This document shows, in pieces, positions 46,058 through 59,614 of a DNA stretch of 64,000 nt. Under the pieces are notes generated by a model, which had not been told where the DNA came from, made no database searches, and was given only the letters and a program-made list of their open reading frames with translations. The stretch comes from Halichondria panicea (taxonomy: Eukaryota > Porifera > Demospongiae > Suberitida > Halichondriidae), in NCBI RefSeq assembly GCF_963675165.1, contig NC_087386.1, positions 5,090,169 to 5,154,168 on the forward strand. Reading direction: 5' to 3'. The position numbers and the translations under genes were made by a program. How positions within the stretch are numbered: the first letter of the stretch is position 1; the number at the start of each line of letters is the position of its first letter.

Positions 46058-47490
46058 TTTTTTACTTACAGCTATACTAATATTATCGGCTTGGCAGTGA
46101 GGTATATAGTTATCTTTAAATGTGAGTATCTATTGGTTCCTATGGTAAAGTCTGGTTCCATAGCTAATATAGAACATACCGAAAGACATCATTCCTATCC
46201 TTTCATATAATCATAACAGCATATCTTAGTCAAAACAAACAGCTTATACTCGCTGTAACTTATTAAGAAAACATGCATCACATTGATATGCTCAACACAC
46301 TTACGTGGTACATACATAGTGAGGCTACTGCAATCTTTTATAGTAATAGAGACTGTACGTTATTCAGTTTGCATGATTGTGCAGTTTGCATGATTGTGCA
46401 AAACACAAATAGCTTCACAACGTATAAAATCTTTGCAGTACTGTTTCAGTTTCAATATGCACAGGCATAAGCACTGTTACAGTAAACTGTAATAATATCA
46501 TAGCAAACACAAGTGGTGAGAATCATCCTTACGCGCATAATTATAGGCACGTGCCACCGCCACATAGTCGTCTTTAACAGTCTGATTTTACAACTTCACT
46601 TTGTGATTCAGCTGGTGACAGACTACACATACAGGGAGTACTCTCACCACAGGGGAGTGTGTGTATTAATTGGACAGGGACAGGGACATAGCTTGCTCCC
46701 CCACACTCACGGGCACCCTCCCTTTAGATCACAAATGTATGTATAAAACTAGCCTCGATCCCAGGCCGATTTTTCTTTAATAGAACGAAGTTGAAAAATA
46801 GGTAGGCGACCTAGCGTTCAATTGGAGACGGATCGGCCTGGGGTCGAGGCTAGTATAAAACTAGAGCTTGGCACATTACGGTAAGCAACAAAGTCTTTAC
46901 TGTTAAATATCCATTTCTACCACAACGTTGTGATCCTTATAATAATCAAGTTTGTGACGTAGCTGATGACCGACTACAGATCACGTATAAAGACAGAGTT
47001 CAGAAAGCAAAAAAACAAAAAGTGTTGCTATTATACCGACAGCAACTTTTATTAATTACTTTGCTTAATTATCACCGGCACAGTTAAGTACACTGTACTT
47101 TTTCTATAAGGTTGTGTTCTTGCATGGATTATAACAATAGATATATACATTATTGACAGAACATCGTACCTAGCTTTTGACACAAGGGGGTTCTGGACTC
47201 ACCAAGATCACTTACATGTGTGATCGGTGCGATTATCATTTAGACTAGAATGTACACTAGGACTGAAGTACTTCATTTAGGTGCTATTGATATTTCTTTT
47301 CTAGAAGCCATGACAATGTCAGATATCTCTACGTATGTACCTTGTGGTAAACACACACAATAAGGCCTTCGGTACAAAATGATTGCTAAAGAGTACGGGA
47401 GTGTTGTAAATCTAACTAAGTAGGAGTTCCTTCGAACCCCAGAACCCCTCCAAATATGTTTTTTAAAGTTCATTTGGTACACTATACACA
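46058..47490. repeat. Array spacer with conserved flanks
   Basis: Upstream flank of member 4 followed by the downstream flank of the type A relic at 47.5 kb. Similar to 36746-38021. Contains a local duplication of TTTGCATGATTGTGCA near 46370-46400 and the MITE at 46750. No gene. Confidence 0.5.
46750..46852. mobile_element. 103-bp TAGCCTCG MITE with 9-bp duplication
   Basis: Inverted ends TAGCCTCGATCCCAGGCCGA. Direct repeat GTATAAAAC at 46741-46749 and 46853-46861. The empty site GTATAAAACTAGAGC is present in sibling spacers near 51625. Confidence 0.9.
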
Positions 47491-47830
47491 CTAATAATAG
47501 TCCACTTTCGTTATGTCAATTGCCTCGTACGACTGTGTTTTGTTCTTGGCTGGGGTAGTAGTAGTCAGGTTTGTTACTTGAGATGAATTTGGCAGAGAGT
47601 AGTAAGGATCCTCAACTGGTCCACCATCATTTGAACGTTCCGTCAATATTGTAGCAGCTCCTTTATCTGCATGTGTAGATAAGCATGACATTGTATATAG
47701 AAAAGCATTGTAACATGTATGATAATGTCTTATCCCACGAGGGCTTACTTTTGCAAGTGTCACACTGGTTCTTCTTATCTCGTCTCATCCAGGCCAATGC
47801 AAAGATGGCAATTATAGTGATGAGTAGTGC
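47491..47830 (-). pseudogene. Type A Ig receptor, member 5 (3' fragment)
   Basis: Tail exon (47491 to about 47667) has one extra base so that it stops at VDYY and loses the last motif. The membrane exon survives only from LLITI to the donor (IFALAWMRRDKKNQCDTC). No Ig or signal exon: upstream flank sequence follows directly. It separates the two duplicated blocks. Confidence 0.8.
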
Positions 47831-47958
47831 ATCATAATTATTGACATGCATACTCAAAACATTCAAGGAAACTTGCGTGGTTGGTACATAGATCTACATA
47901 GTGCAGTAATAAAGACTGTTATTGAGTTTGCATGATATATTGTGCAAAACACATTTAA

Positions 47959-48843
47959 CCCTTTCCCCGTTGAAGCCGTCATATGACGGCCACTCTAGTG
48001 GTCATTTTCAAAAATTCGTTGTGCCCACTGTGTTGGAGCTATGCACACGCTGTAGGTACCAGCACATGCGCATTGAGCTGCTCTTTCACATGGTATCTTT
48101 AATATGCTGCCTCGAGGTACGCTTTGTACAGTAATGTCGAAAGAAAAGTGACCGTTTGATAATGTTTCAAGATCTTTGTAGTACAATCTCAGTGAGGTTC
48201 TAAAGTAGCTAGACAGTGAGAATATCGATGCTTATGGCCTTGTTGAGTGAGAGGACTGTGACTGGGATAGTAGCTAGATAAAAAGCTACCTCAAGCTAGA
48301 AAATATAGAGCCTGGAAGGCCTGAGGAAGAAGCTCTTGCGATGGAACAACTTCTTGGATCTGGTAAGTCTAGAGTAGCGTCTGTAGTCTTGATAGCTTCA
48401 ATATAACTGTATTTAGGCTAGTTAGTACAGCAGTGGACATCATGAGCCACCATTGAACTTGTAAACCTGTGTGTAGGTGAAGAAAACATTTCCCGGGAAA
48501 AGGGCGTCTGCTGATACGACCTCGCAGAAAACTTTCTGCAGATCCTGATTGAACCATGTCACCGTGAGAACATTGAGAACACTTATTTAGTGTCTTTAGC
48601 CACTCTGTGCCTTCATACAATATTATTTGTGTACATAGTTGTGAATGTTTGTAAACAATTGCTAATTAGTGGGGGTGGTCAGTTGCTAGGTAACGAAGAT
48701 GTTGTCAAGATATCTCTGAGGTCTGCGCTACCTGTAGGAAATAGTTACAAGTCATTTCAATGTATGGTTCATGACATACAAATTTTTAAAGAAAATTGTT
48801 ATTTATTCTGTATTTTCTTGTTTTAATTAAAACGGGGAAAGGG
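47959..48843. mobile_element. piggyBac-like non-autonomous element (TTAA)
   Basis: Ends CCCTTTCCCCGTT and AACGGGGAAAGGG, each bordered by TTAA (47955-47958, 48844-48847). These are hallmarks of piggyBac elements. A subterminal palindrome GCCGTCATATGACGGC follows the left end. 885 bp, no intact transposase. It interrupts the conserved upstream flank of an array unit. Confidence 0.85.
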
Positions 48844-49136
48844 TTAACTTACAATTCAAAGTATAGCAAAACTGTTTAATGTGTATATGCAATTAATGGT
48901 ACTGTTTCAGTTTCAATATGCACAGGCATAAGCACTGTTACAGTAAACTGTACACAAAATGTTAGCAATAACAGGTGGTGAGAACAATCCATTTCTGGTA
49001 CGCGCATTAATTACACTACACTAGGACTAAAGTACTTCATTCAGGTGCTATTGATCTTTCTTTTCTAGAAGCCATGACATTGTCAGATATCTCTACGTAT
49101 GTACCTCGTGGTAAACACACTCACTTCTCGATTGAT

Positions 49137-51000
49137 CTAAGAGCTGTTCTTGGATTTTGATGTTTTGCTGACTGGGATCATTATATAATTGAGTACACCA
49201 TAAGCCGGAACAGTTGTGCTTGATTTGCGTTTAGGGATAGGTGGAGTCTGTTCCGGCTCGTTTGAAGTGATGGCGATGGTGGTACCGTTTGAAACAGCTT
49301 CCTCAAGAATATGATACTCACAGCTACCAGATGATTCATTTGCAAGTGTATTCTGTTGCTGAGCTGTCTTCACTACGCTGCCAAGATTTTCATATTGGTT
49401 GTCTTGAGATGTTTCTTCAACTGAGTTTCCCATCAATGTCAACTTGTGTGCATGTGTTCTGCTGTAGCGATGATCTTCCATGGAGTCCTCAGCTTTAATG
49501 GTGGCCTTTTGGCCTGGATTACTAACAAGGGAATGATCAAGAACATTGTATTGATTCTGAGATGAACGGCTAGTGGAAAAGCTATCGAAAGAACATTGTG
49601 GTTGTTTTGACAGTTTATTATCACAAACATCTTCATAATATTGTGAGCTTTCAATTTGCAGTTGCTGTTTCGTACTGACAGCAGTTTTGTCTTTGTCTTG
49701 ACCCACAGCCAAAATAATTTCATACGTGTGTGGTTCACCCTGATCTTCTTCTAGGTCAGTTGTTTGGAGGACATTGGTTTCTGCTTGATGCTCCAGCTCA
49801 TTGTACTCATGCTCTACCATTTTGTCACAGTCTGTAAGTGCTCTTTTACGATCACTGGCTGGCTCTTCAGTGGGTCGTGGGTTTTCCACATCTTCGTACT
49901 GGTGGACTTTCCTTCTTTTGAGACGCACAACTTGAGCATTATATCTATCTGAGGTATGATCCATTTCAGTTTGAGCAACACTTTGTACAACTGCAATGTA
50001 TAAGAGAGATAATAATTATAATTATGCAAGATACTAAAGTTCCTAGTGACAAGGATTTTGGTCAAGATGGCCTAAGTAAATTAACAAGTTGTGGGTTCCC
50101 GCTACAAAAGGTCGTCTTACAACCACCTAGGACCACAACAATTACAACAAACAATGCTTCAATGAAGAAGCGTTACATGCATTCATCAGTGCTTCTCCTA
50201 TTTCCATTCCAACCTTTTCTTCTAGTTTTCTTTCTCCAGCATATACAGATTCCAGCACAGCAGATCAGAATGACCATCAGTATGAGTGTGAAACCTGCAG
50301 CTGGTACCGTCACTCCAAGACAGGCTACAAATCCTAAGTTTGTTAATTCTAGCTTACCACGACATAGTTCTGGTTGAGTGGGTGTTGCTGGCGGAGTAGA
50401 CACTGATAGTGTGGTTGATGACATGGTATTTATTGAAGAGGTTGGTATTACTTGACAAGATGAAGAATTGTCTACTGCGCAAACTGGACTTTGCTGATAA
50501 TTATATTTGAAATAACCAGAGCTTGTATTGAAAGTAATATTCACATACACTGATGGGATGAAGCAAAACCCGTCAGCTGAAAGTTGACACCAGTAAATAC
50601 CACTGTCTGAAAAATTGACATTACGAATGATTAGTTGATATCTGTCTTCAAAGAGTCCATTCATTGAAGTGTTAGACGAATTAAATTCATTTTTAGTTGA
50701 CGTTTTGGAATTTTCATATCTATCAGTGACATTCTCGATTACAGATTCGTTGTTTCTGTACCATTTTACTGTTGCCAATGAATTGTTGCTACTATCACGT
50801 GGAGCATATACTTCACATGTTAAGACAGCAGTTCCATTGTGTGACACATGGCAGTCACTATAGTTGCCGGATACTTGCTTATACCGGTAACAGCATTGGT
50901 CTAGAATCAATTCAATGAATCAAATTTTGAAATGCAATATTAATTATGTTACCTGAACAGTTTTGTCCCATTGAGGAGGGTACCAGCAGGAACAACACAT
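49137..51000 (-). CDS. Type B Ig receptor, member 6 (signal exon and tail end damaged)
   Basis: Ig exon 50214-50900 and tail 49137-49990 are open and nearly identical to member 1. In the Ig start the conserved CCYWYKQ reads CCYRYKQ. The signal exon 50953-51000 is 48 bp where siblings have 58, so its ATG is out of phase with the next exon. The tail has two extra bases near 49182 and stops after PAYGVLNY; beyond that the sequence joins type A downstream flank DNA at about 49120, so the last tyrosine motif is gone. Expression as a surface protein would need another start. Probably a young pseudogene. Confidence 0.65.
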
Positions 51001-52277
51001 TATATTATTCGCAGCTATAATAGTATCGGTCGATCACTATGGCTCGACTTTAAGCAGTGAAGCAGTCTGTTAGTTTATTGTAAAGTCCATATTATAGCTA
51101 ATGCGGTATACTGAAAGAAGCATTCCATATCCTGTTATATAACAGCATAGCTTAGTCAGAATAAACAGATTTTATTCCCTGTATAAACATGCATCATATT
51201 GACATGCATACTCAAGGAAACTTGCGTGGTACATAGATCTACATAGTGTAGTAGTAGAGACTGTTATTGAGTTTGCATGATTGTGCAAAACACAATTAGC
51301 TTACAAAGTACAGAATGTTTGCAAAACTGTTTGATGGGTATATGCAATGGTACTGTTTCAGTTTCAACATGCACAGGCATAAGCACTGTTACAGTAAACA
51401 AGTGGTGAGAACTATCCATTTCTGGCACACATACTTTAGGTGCAACAGCCACATAGTAATCTTTAACAGTCTGGCTTTTAAACTTCACTTTGTGGATCCA
51501 GCTGGTGAAAGACTATATACATGTAGGGGGTGCTCTCATCACAGGGGAGTGTGTGTATTAATTGGACTAGGACATAGCTTGCTCCCCACACTCACGGGCA
51601 TCCTCCCTCTAGATCACTAACGTATGTATAAAACTAGAGCAGCTTGGCACATTACGGTAAGCAACAAAGTCTCTACTGTTAAAATATCCATTTCTACCAC
51701 AACGTTGTGATCCTTATAATAATCAGTATGCCAACTTTGTGACGTAGCTGATGACCGACTACAGATCACGTATAAAGACAGAGTTCAGAATAGTATGATA
51801 AGCAAAAAGTGTTGCTATTACACTGACAGCAACTTTTACTTAGTTTGCTTATTGTTTCATATTAATTATCACTGGTACAGTTTTGTATACTGTACTTCCT
51901 TATAAGGTCGTTTTGATTCATGTTCTTGCATGGATTAGACAACGGATACATTATTGACAGAACATCGTACCCAGATATTTGACACAGGGGGGTTCCATAT
52001 CAGACTCACCAGGATCACTTACATGTATGATCGGTGCGATTATCATTTAGACTAGAATGTACACTAGGACTGAAGTACTTCATTCAGGGGCTATTGATAT
52101 TTCTTTTCTAGAAGCCATGACATTGTCAGATATCTCTACGTATGTACCTCGTGGTAAACACACACAATAAGGCCTTCGGTACAAAATGATTGCTAAAGAG
52201 TATGGGAGTGTTGTAAATCTATAACTAAGTAGGGGTTAAATCGAACCACGGAACATGTACACCTCCAAAAGTGTTTT

Positions 52278-53151
52278 TTTAAGTTTATTCGGTACACTAT
52301 ACACACTAATATAGTCCACTTTCGCTATGTCAATTGCCTCGTACGACTGTGTTTTGTTTTTGGCTGAAGTAAGTAGCCAGGTTTGTTATTTGAGATGAAT
52401 TTGGCAGAGAGTAGTAAGGATCCTCTACTGGTCCATCTCGTCTTGTCCTGGCCAATGCAAATATTGAAATAGAAATGATAGTGAACCAACCAACTCTTTA
52501 GTTGGTTGGTGATGTGGGATTTGAGGAGACATTGATATCAGTAAAATGTTGGCCATAACTGTAGGAGTGGATATTCACAAAAGGAGGAGTTGGTGTTACT
52601 TGACAAAATGAAGAATTGTCTACTGCGCAAACTGGACTTTGCTGATAATTAAATTCTAAATAACCAGAGCTTGTATTGAAAGTAATATTCACATACGCTG
52701 ATGGGATGAAGCAAAACCTGTCAGCTGAAAGTTGACACCAGTAAACACCACTGTCTGAAGAATTGACATTACGAATGATTAGTTGATATCTGTCTTCAAA
52801 GAGTCCATTCATTGAAGTGTTAGACGAATTTAATTCATTTTTAGTTGACGTTTTAGAATTTTCATATCGACATTCTTGAGCACAGATTTGTTGTTTCTGT
52901 ACCATTTTACTGTTGCCAATGAATTGTTGCTACTATCACGTGGAGCATATACTTCACATGTTAAGACAGCAGTTCCATTGTGTGACACATGGCAGTCACT
53001 ATAGTTGCCGGGTACTTGCTTATACCAGTAACAGCATCGCTCTAGAATCAATTCAATGAATCAAATTTTGAACTACAACAATAATTATGTTACCTGAACA
53101 GTTCTGTCCCATTGAGGAGGGTACCAGTAGCACTAGCAAGAACAACAACAT
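52278..53151 (-). pseudogene. Type A Ig receptor, member 7 (deleted)
   Basis: Signal exon 53094-53151 is intact (MLLFLLVLLVPSSMG). The Ig exon starts well (RCCYWYKQVPGNYSDC) but has a frameshift near 52875 and loses most of the membrane helix. At about 52435 the tail exon is joined directly to RRDE-region sequence, so the intron and start of the tail are deleted. Relative of member 2. Confidence 0.8.
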
Positions 53152-54387
53152 TATATTACTCGCAGCTATAATATATAGTATCGGTCGATCACTATGGCTC
53201 GACTTTAAGCAGTTTCAGCAGTCTGTTAGTTTATTGTAAAGTCCATAAAAATTATAGCTAATGCAGTATACTGAAAGAAGCATTCCATATCCTGTTATAT
53301 AACAGCATAGCTTAGTCAGAATAAACAGGTTTTATTCCCTGTATAACATTAGGAAAACATGCATCATATTGACCATGCATACTCAAGGAAACTTGCATGG
53401 TACATATAGATCTACATAGTGTAGTAGTAGAGACTGTTATTGAGTTTGCATGATTGTGCAAAACACAATTAGCTTACAAAGTACAGAATGTTTGCAAAAC
53501 TGTTTGATGGGTATATGCAATTAATGGTACTGTTTCAGTTTCAACATGCACAGGCATAAGCACTGTTACAGTAAACAAGTGGTGAGAACTATCCATTTCT
53601 GGCACACATACTTTAGGTACAACAGCCACATAGTAATCTTTAACAGTCTGGCTTTTAAACTTTCACTTTGTGGATCCAGCTGGTGACAGACTATATACAT
53701 GCAGGGGGTGCTCTCATCACAGGGGAGTGTGTGTATTAATTGGACTAGGACATAGCTTGCTCCTCCACACTCACGGGCACCCTCCCTCTAGATCACAAAC
53801 GTATATATGTATAAAACTAGAGCAGCTTGGCACATTACGGTAAGCAACAAAGTCTCTACTGTTAAAATATCTATTTCTACCACAACGTTGTGATCCTTAT
53901 AATAATCAGTATGCCAACTTTGTGACGTATAGCTGATGACCGACTACAGATCACGTATAAAGACATAGTTCAGAATAGTATGATAAGCAAAAAGTGTTGC
54001 TATTACACTGACAGCAACTTTTACTTAGTTATGCCTCGAGGCGTAGCCGCAGGAGGGATACGTAAAGCTGACTGTGTGTGTCTGTCTGTGTGTGTGTGTG
54101 TATTCCAGCAGTAACTGCTCAACGGTTGCAATGCGACGAAAACTAACAGCTTCTATAGGCTTCTAGCCACGTTCTCTTGGATTTTGATTCGTGGATTAGC
54201 AAACTAAAGCTTCTTTCTCGAGTTATGGCTAGTTTGACTCACATTGAAGGCTGTTGCAGTCTCTTCAGAATCTTTCATAGCATCATCTGTCCTCACAAAC
54301 TTTCTATTCAACATATGAGTTAGCCTTGCACTAAAGCGCTAGCTTTTTGTTAGCTACAATATTCAGAAAATATCTGTTAAAACAGCT

Positions 54388-55633
54388 ACAGTGCAACAAC
54401 CAAAGAGAGTAGATTTTTTTTTATATTATTTTTTTTCACATTTTGTGGCATATCTTCTGAAGTAAAAGTGATATGATCTATTTGAGTGCAGGTACTGAAA
54501 GTTCAATTATTGGCGCTTCCATTGGACCACCACCTGTTACATCATATGACATCATCACTATGAAATGGCTGTCTGAAGATGTGTACCTCCGAAAATATGT
54601 TAGGAATAGAAGTAGCTTATTTGTTTGAGTTAAGATCTGAAATTTATTGTGTATGTACCTGACTATATTGCTCATCTTTTGAGCTTCAACAGAAGTCTGG
54701 GCTGCTAGTAAGTTCTGAGAAATACTGAATTTTGTTGTTTTTTGGTGGCAAATATGTTAGGAATACAACTTTCGATTTTATGCTAGTTAAGGTCTGATTT
54801 TTGAGGAGCATGTACTACAATAGCATAGAATTCATCTGTACTAACTTACAGGAGCTAGACAAGTCTCATCTTTGCTAGAGCGGCCCTTCTTGTCAAAAAT
54901 GGTGATTTTGCTCCGTTTTGCTACTTTTGCTGACGTATGCAATGATATTCATTGATTTGTGACATCACAAATCATCCTGTTGTTATTTGCTACATCCAAA
55001 GGTCATGCGATGTCTACCTGCAAATACACAGTTGGTGTTGGTCATTCTGTGTCACAGGGGCGTGGTAATTGAGCTTACTACGTAGCCAAATCGCCCCAAA
55101 AGTCATAAAAAGTACTGTTTTTGACAAGATGGGCCGCTCTAGCAAAGAAGAGGCTAGCCTAACTCCTGTAAGTTAGTACAGATGAAAAGTACACTATTGT
55201 AGTACATGCTGCTCAAAAATCAGACCTTAACTAATATAAAATCGAAAGTTGTATTCCTAACATATTTGCCACCAAAAAACAACAAAATGCAGTATTTCTC
55301 AGAACTTACTAGTAGCCCAGACTTCCCTTGAAGCTCAAAAGATGAGCAATATACTCAGGTACATACACAACAAATTTCAGATCTTAACTCAAACAAATAA
55401 GCTACTTCTATTCCTAACATATTTTCAGAAGTACACATCTTCAGACAGCCATTTTATACTGATGATGTCATGTGATGTAACAGGTGGTGGTCCAATGGAA
55501 GCGCCAATAGTTGAACTTTCAGTACCTGCACTCAAATAGATCATATCACTTTTACTTTAGAAGATATGCCACAAAATGTAAAAAATGTGTACCAAAAAAA
55601 AAAATCTACTCTCTTTGGTTGTTGCACTATAGC
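54388..55633. repeat. Giant inverted repeat, arms about 515 bp
   Basis: Arms about 54388-54905 and 55118-55633 with a spacer of about 210 bp. Matching 65-codon frames appear on opposite strands at 54478-54675 and 55342-55539 merely because the arms are inverted copies. No known protein motif. Confidence 0.8.
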
Positions 55634-55854
55634 TAGCAGTAGCCATTGATCTCTTTGGACACACCCTTTAATCATTCCTATGGATGTAATGCGCATGCGC
55701 GCTCAATCCCCACGTGTGAGAAATAATATCCAAGATCCAGATCCAGATCCTCCTGGCAGAATCATCTTTGTCTTGAAGGCCTGGTAAGCCACAAAACACT
55801 ACCATATAACAATATACTAATCAGATAACAATAATTATGCATGTACACAGGTAG

Positions 55855-57270
55855 GGTTTCCACATGAAAATTAAAAGTCAACAAATGAGGCTCAAATTTT
55901 TGTTGCACACTACACTACATGAAAGTATAATGGTTGCACCTTCAAATCCAAAATTTCGCTACTCTTATTCTAGCAATGGTGCTCTTTATTTCACAACATT
56001 TCTCTCAAAGGTCAAAGCCAAAGGTCATTGTGATCTCTAATAAAATGTGATTTTCAAACTGTGGATGAAAGCTATGACTCTCCTTTTGCTTTGCATCCAT
56101 TCCTATACTAACTAGTAGTGTGTGGATCACCCCAAACTGGAGAAAGGATTCTCACAGGTGAGTATTTTTATGGTTAGCAGCACATAGTACCACTAGTAAG
56201 TCAAACATTGTGACGATTTACCGAATGCCGTTGAAATTGCTAGTTCCTCATGTGATTGTCAGAAAGTACCAAGCCTAAATAGTCCATGTATCAAATAACA
56301 GACAAAATGCTAATTTTTTACCAACTGGCTGGAGTGCTTTTTATTTTTATTAGTGTTTGCATCCCATAAATGTACCCCCATTGTCTCATTGAGCATGGTA
56401 GACGCTTCATATAGATGCCGCATTGTAGTAGAATGATCACAAGTGATGGTGAAGAAATACAATGATTATACACCACTATCTACATTCAGGTGCGAAGCAG
56501 AAGGTTTCGAGGTATCATCCTACAGTGTCAAGATCAATCTACCTGCTCAACAATACAACACAGTAATACAGCATAAAGTGTGTCTATTCTTCCGAAAACA
56601 AAGTCAGAACTGGATCACCTAGCTATTAAAATACTGTTGGAGCAGGAATTTAGGATTAAATTATTTCACGTTTGTGTTCCGATTTCATGGTATTTCAATT
56701 AAAAATACAAGAATGAATACTGGTACTAACTACTTTACATACAAAAAGAAGTAAAATCTTATTTTGATATTGTTTAAAGAGTGTTGTATCATTGAGCAGG
56801 TAGATCGATCTTGACACTGTATGATGATACCTCGAGACCTTCTGCTTTGCACCTGAATGTAGACAGTGGTATATGATCATTGTATTTCTTCACCATCACT
56901 TGTTATCATTCTACTACAATGTGGCATCTATATGAAGCGTCTACCATACTCAATGAGACAATGGGGGTACATTTATGGGATGCAAACATTAATAAAAATA
57001 AAAAGCACTCCAGCCTGTTGGTAAAAAATTAGCATTTTGTCTGTTAATTGATACATGGACTACTTAGGCTTAGTACTTTCTGAAAATCACATGAGGAACT
57101 AACAATTTCAACGGCATTATCGGTAAATCGTCACAATGTTTGACCTACTAGTGGTACTATGTGCTGCTACCTATAAAAATACTCACCTGTGAGAATCTTT
57201 TCTCCAGTTTGGGGTGATCCACACTCAGGCTCATTCGTTGACTTTCATTTTTCATTGTGGAAACCCTAAC
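55855..57270. repeat. Second giant inverted repeat
   Basis: The arms pair GGGTTTCCACATGAAAATT (about 55857) with its complement near 57265, and 56145-56572 with 56775-57215. The left arm carries about 250 bases with no partner. Loop about 56573-56774. Confidence 0.75.
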
Positions 57271-57969
57271 ACAGGTCTTTTCTTCTTAGATATTATATAC
57301 ACTGAACTACAGATCCTGGAAGAATCAATTTTCTTCTTTCTTGAGATCCTAGTAAGCCACATAATACAACAATAGATGCATATAAATAAGTCTTTTCTTC
57401 TCAGTGACTTTATATAGATAAGCTAACTTTAATATAAAATTCATTATAGAAACTAATATAACACTCTAATACTTTTCAGCGAAAGCAAAACCATGGCGAG
57501 AGGCATTAGCACAGCGCCAGCTTGAACACTAGTTTGCTTATTGTTTCATATTAATTATCACTGGTACAGTTTTGTACACTGTACTTCCTTATATAAGGTC
57601 GTTTTGATTCATGTTCTTGCTGCATGGATTAGACAACGGATACATTATTGACAGAACATCGTACCCAGATTTGACACAGGGGGGTTCCATATCGGACTCA
57701 CCAGGATCACTTACATGTATGATCGGTGCGATTATCATTTAGACTAGAATGTACACTAGGACTGAAGTACTTCATTCAGGTGCTATTGATATTTCTTTTC
57801 TAGAAGCCATGACATTGTCAGATATCTCTACGTATGTACCTCGTGGTAAACACACACAATAAGGCCTTCGGTACAAAATGATTGCTAAAGAGCATGGGAG
57901 TGTTGTAAATCTATAACTAAGTAGGAGTTCAATCGAACCACGGAACATGTACACCTCCAAAAGTGTTTT

Positions 57970-59164
57970 TTAAAGTTCATTCGGTACACTATACACACTA
58001 ATGTAGTCCACTTTCGTTATGTCAATTGCCTCGTACGACTGTGTTTTGTTTTTGGTTGGGGTAGTAGTAGTCAGGTTTGCTCCTTGAGATGAAGATGGCA
58101 GAGAGTAGTAAGGATCCTCTACTGGTCCACCATCATTTAGATGTTCCGCTAATATTGTAGCAGCTCCTTTATCTGCATGTGTAGATAAGCATGACATTGT
58201 ATAGATAAGCTAAAACATGCAATGCAACATGTTATGTACATTAATATTCAGGTATGTTAATGTCTTATCCCGCGAGCTTATACTTCTGTAAGTTTCACAC
58301 TGGTTCTTCTTATCTCGTCTCATCCAGGCCAATGCAAAGATGACAATAGTGATGAGTAGTGTCACAGCTAGCAGAGCAATGATAAATGATAGTGAACCAA
58401 CCAACACTGAAGAGTTGGTTGGTGATGATGTCGGGATTCGAGGAATGGCTACTGGAGATATTAAACTAGTTAACGCAATGTTGGCCATAACTGTAGGAGT
58501 GGAATTGTTCACCAAAAAGGGAGGAGTTGGTGTAACTTGACAAGATGACGGGTTGTTTAGTGCGCAAACTGGACTCCGCATATAATTAACACTTGAACAA
58601 CCATTTCCATTCAAGCTTGTATTGACAGTAATATTCACATATGCTGATGGCATTAAGCAAAACCTGTCAGCTGAGAGATGACACCAGTAAACACCACTGT
58701 CTGAGGAATTGATGCTGCGAATAATTAGTTTATAATTATCTCAAAAGAGTCCATTGATTGGAGAATTAACTGCAATTGTGGCGAGCGTCATAGAATTTTC
58801 ATACTTATCAGAGATATCCTCGACCACAGATTCACTTCTGTACCATATTACTGTTGCCAGTAAAGTGTTATTACTATCACATGGAGCGTATACTACACAT
58901 GTTAAGACAGCTGTACCACCTTCTGACACATAACAGTCACTGTTGTTGCCAGGTACTCTCTGATATCAGTAACAGCATTGCTCTGCATGAATGATCCAAT
59001 GGCAAAAGTGAAATGATTAGCTCTAGCTTATTTGATTATATAGCATAATTTATCATGATAGCAAACTCACCTGAGCAGTTCTGAGCTAGATTGTATTGAA
59101 ACAGAGCTAATCCTATAAAGACTAGCAGCTGTTGCCAAACTATCCTGCTTCGTGCAGCTGTCAT
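57970..59164 (-). pseudogene. Type A Ig receptor, member 8 (nonsense mutations)
   Basis: Signal exon (to 59164, MTAARSRIVWQQLLVFIGLA) and tail exon 57970 to about 58172 (EDPYYSLP, VDYISVYSVPNEL) are intact. The Ig exon, donor at about 58283, has two nonsense codons. The Trp of CCYWY is TGA (about 58965), and the Arg of the NGLFRDNY segment, CGA in member 9, is TGA (about 58741). FCFIPSAY has become FCLMPSAY. The stalk and helix are open. Counterpart of intact member 3. Confidence 0.8.
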
Positions 59165-59614
59165 ACTCTTTTATTCTGTGAAGTGATAAGTAGATTTACA
59201 TATACTACACGTACCTTTTACGGCAATTGCTTATCAAAATGTTGACTTATTCAATGTGGTATGCAAAACGGAACTGTATATAAGCCTTATACAGTCCCGT
59301 TTTAAGTCAACATTGGAGTGTTGATACAACACAAACAAATCACTTAAATTAAGTAGTTTATACATGGACAGGGTGGTCCACCACAGACTAAAGTGCATAT
59401 AGGGGCTCATACACAATGATTTGCAATGTTTTTTTAACTACAAAAATAGTTATGAGAGAGGTAGGTGGTTACAGAACATGTATGTATTCAGAATAATGTC
59501 GTGTATTAAATAAGTCGTGTATTTGCTACGAGTTAAAACAATTGCATATAACAAACAGCGTAATTTCAAATCTCTCTATTACAGACAATACAATGTGTCT
59601 GTAAAGATTGATAA

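Larger units (their letters stand above)
54031..57530. mobile_element. Transposon island splitting an array spacer
   Basis: The spacer reads CAACTTTTACTTAGTT up to 54030 and resumes TAGTTTGCTTATTGTTTCAT at 57531. Sibling spacers at 37580, 40520 and 51840 run straight through, so about 3.5 kb was inserted. The inside starts with a tract resembling the 13.1-13.3 kb repeat (TG run, CTATAGGCTTCTAG) and continues with two giant inverted repeats. No gene. Confidence 0.75.

Noticed and set aside
47953..48846. Cellular gene around 48.3-48.8 kb
   Set aside because: Sequence is inside a TTAA-flanked transposon and frames are short and unrelated to each other.
54478..55539. Two matching 65-codon frames on opposite strands as a divergent gene pair
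   Set aside because: They are the two arms of one inverted repeat, so similarity follows from the repeat.
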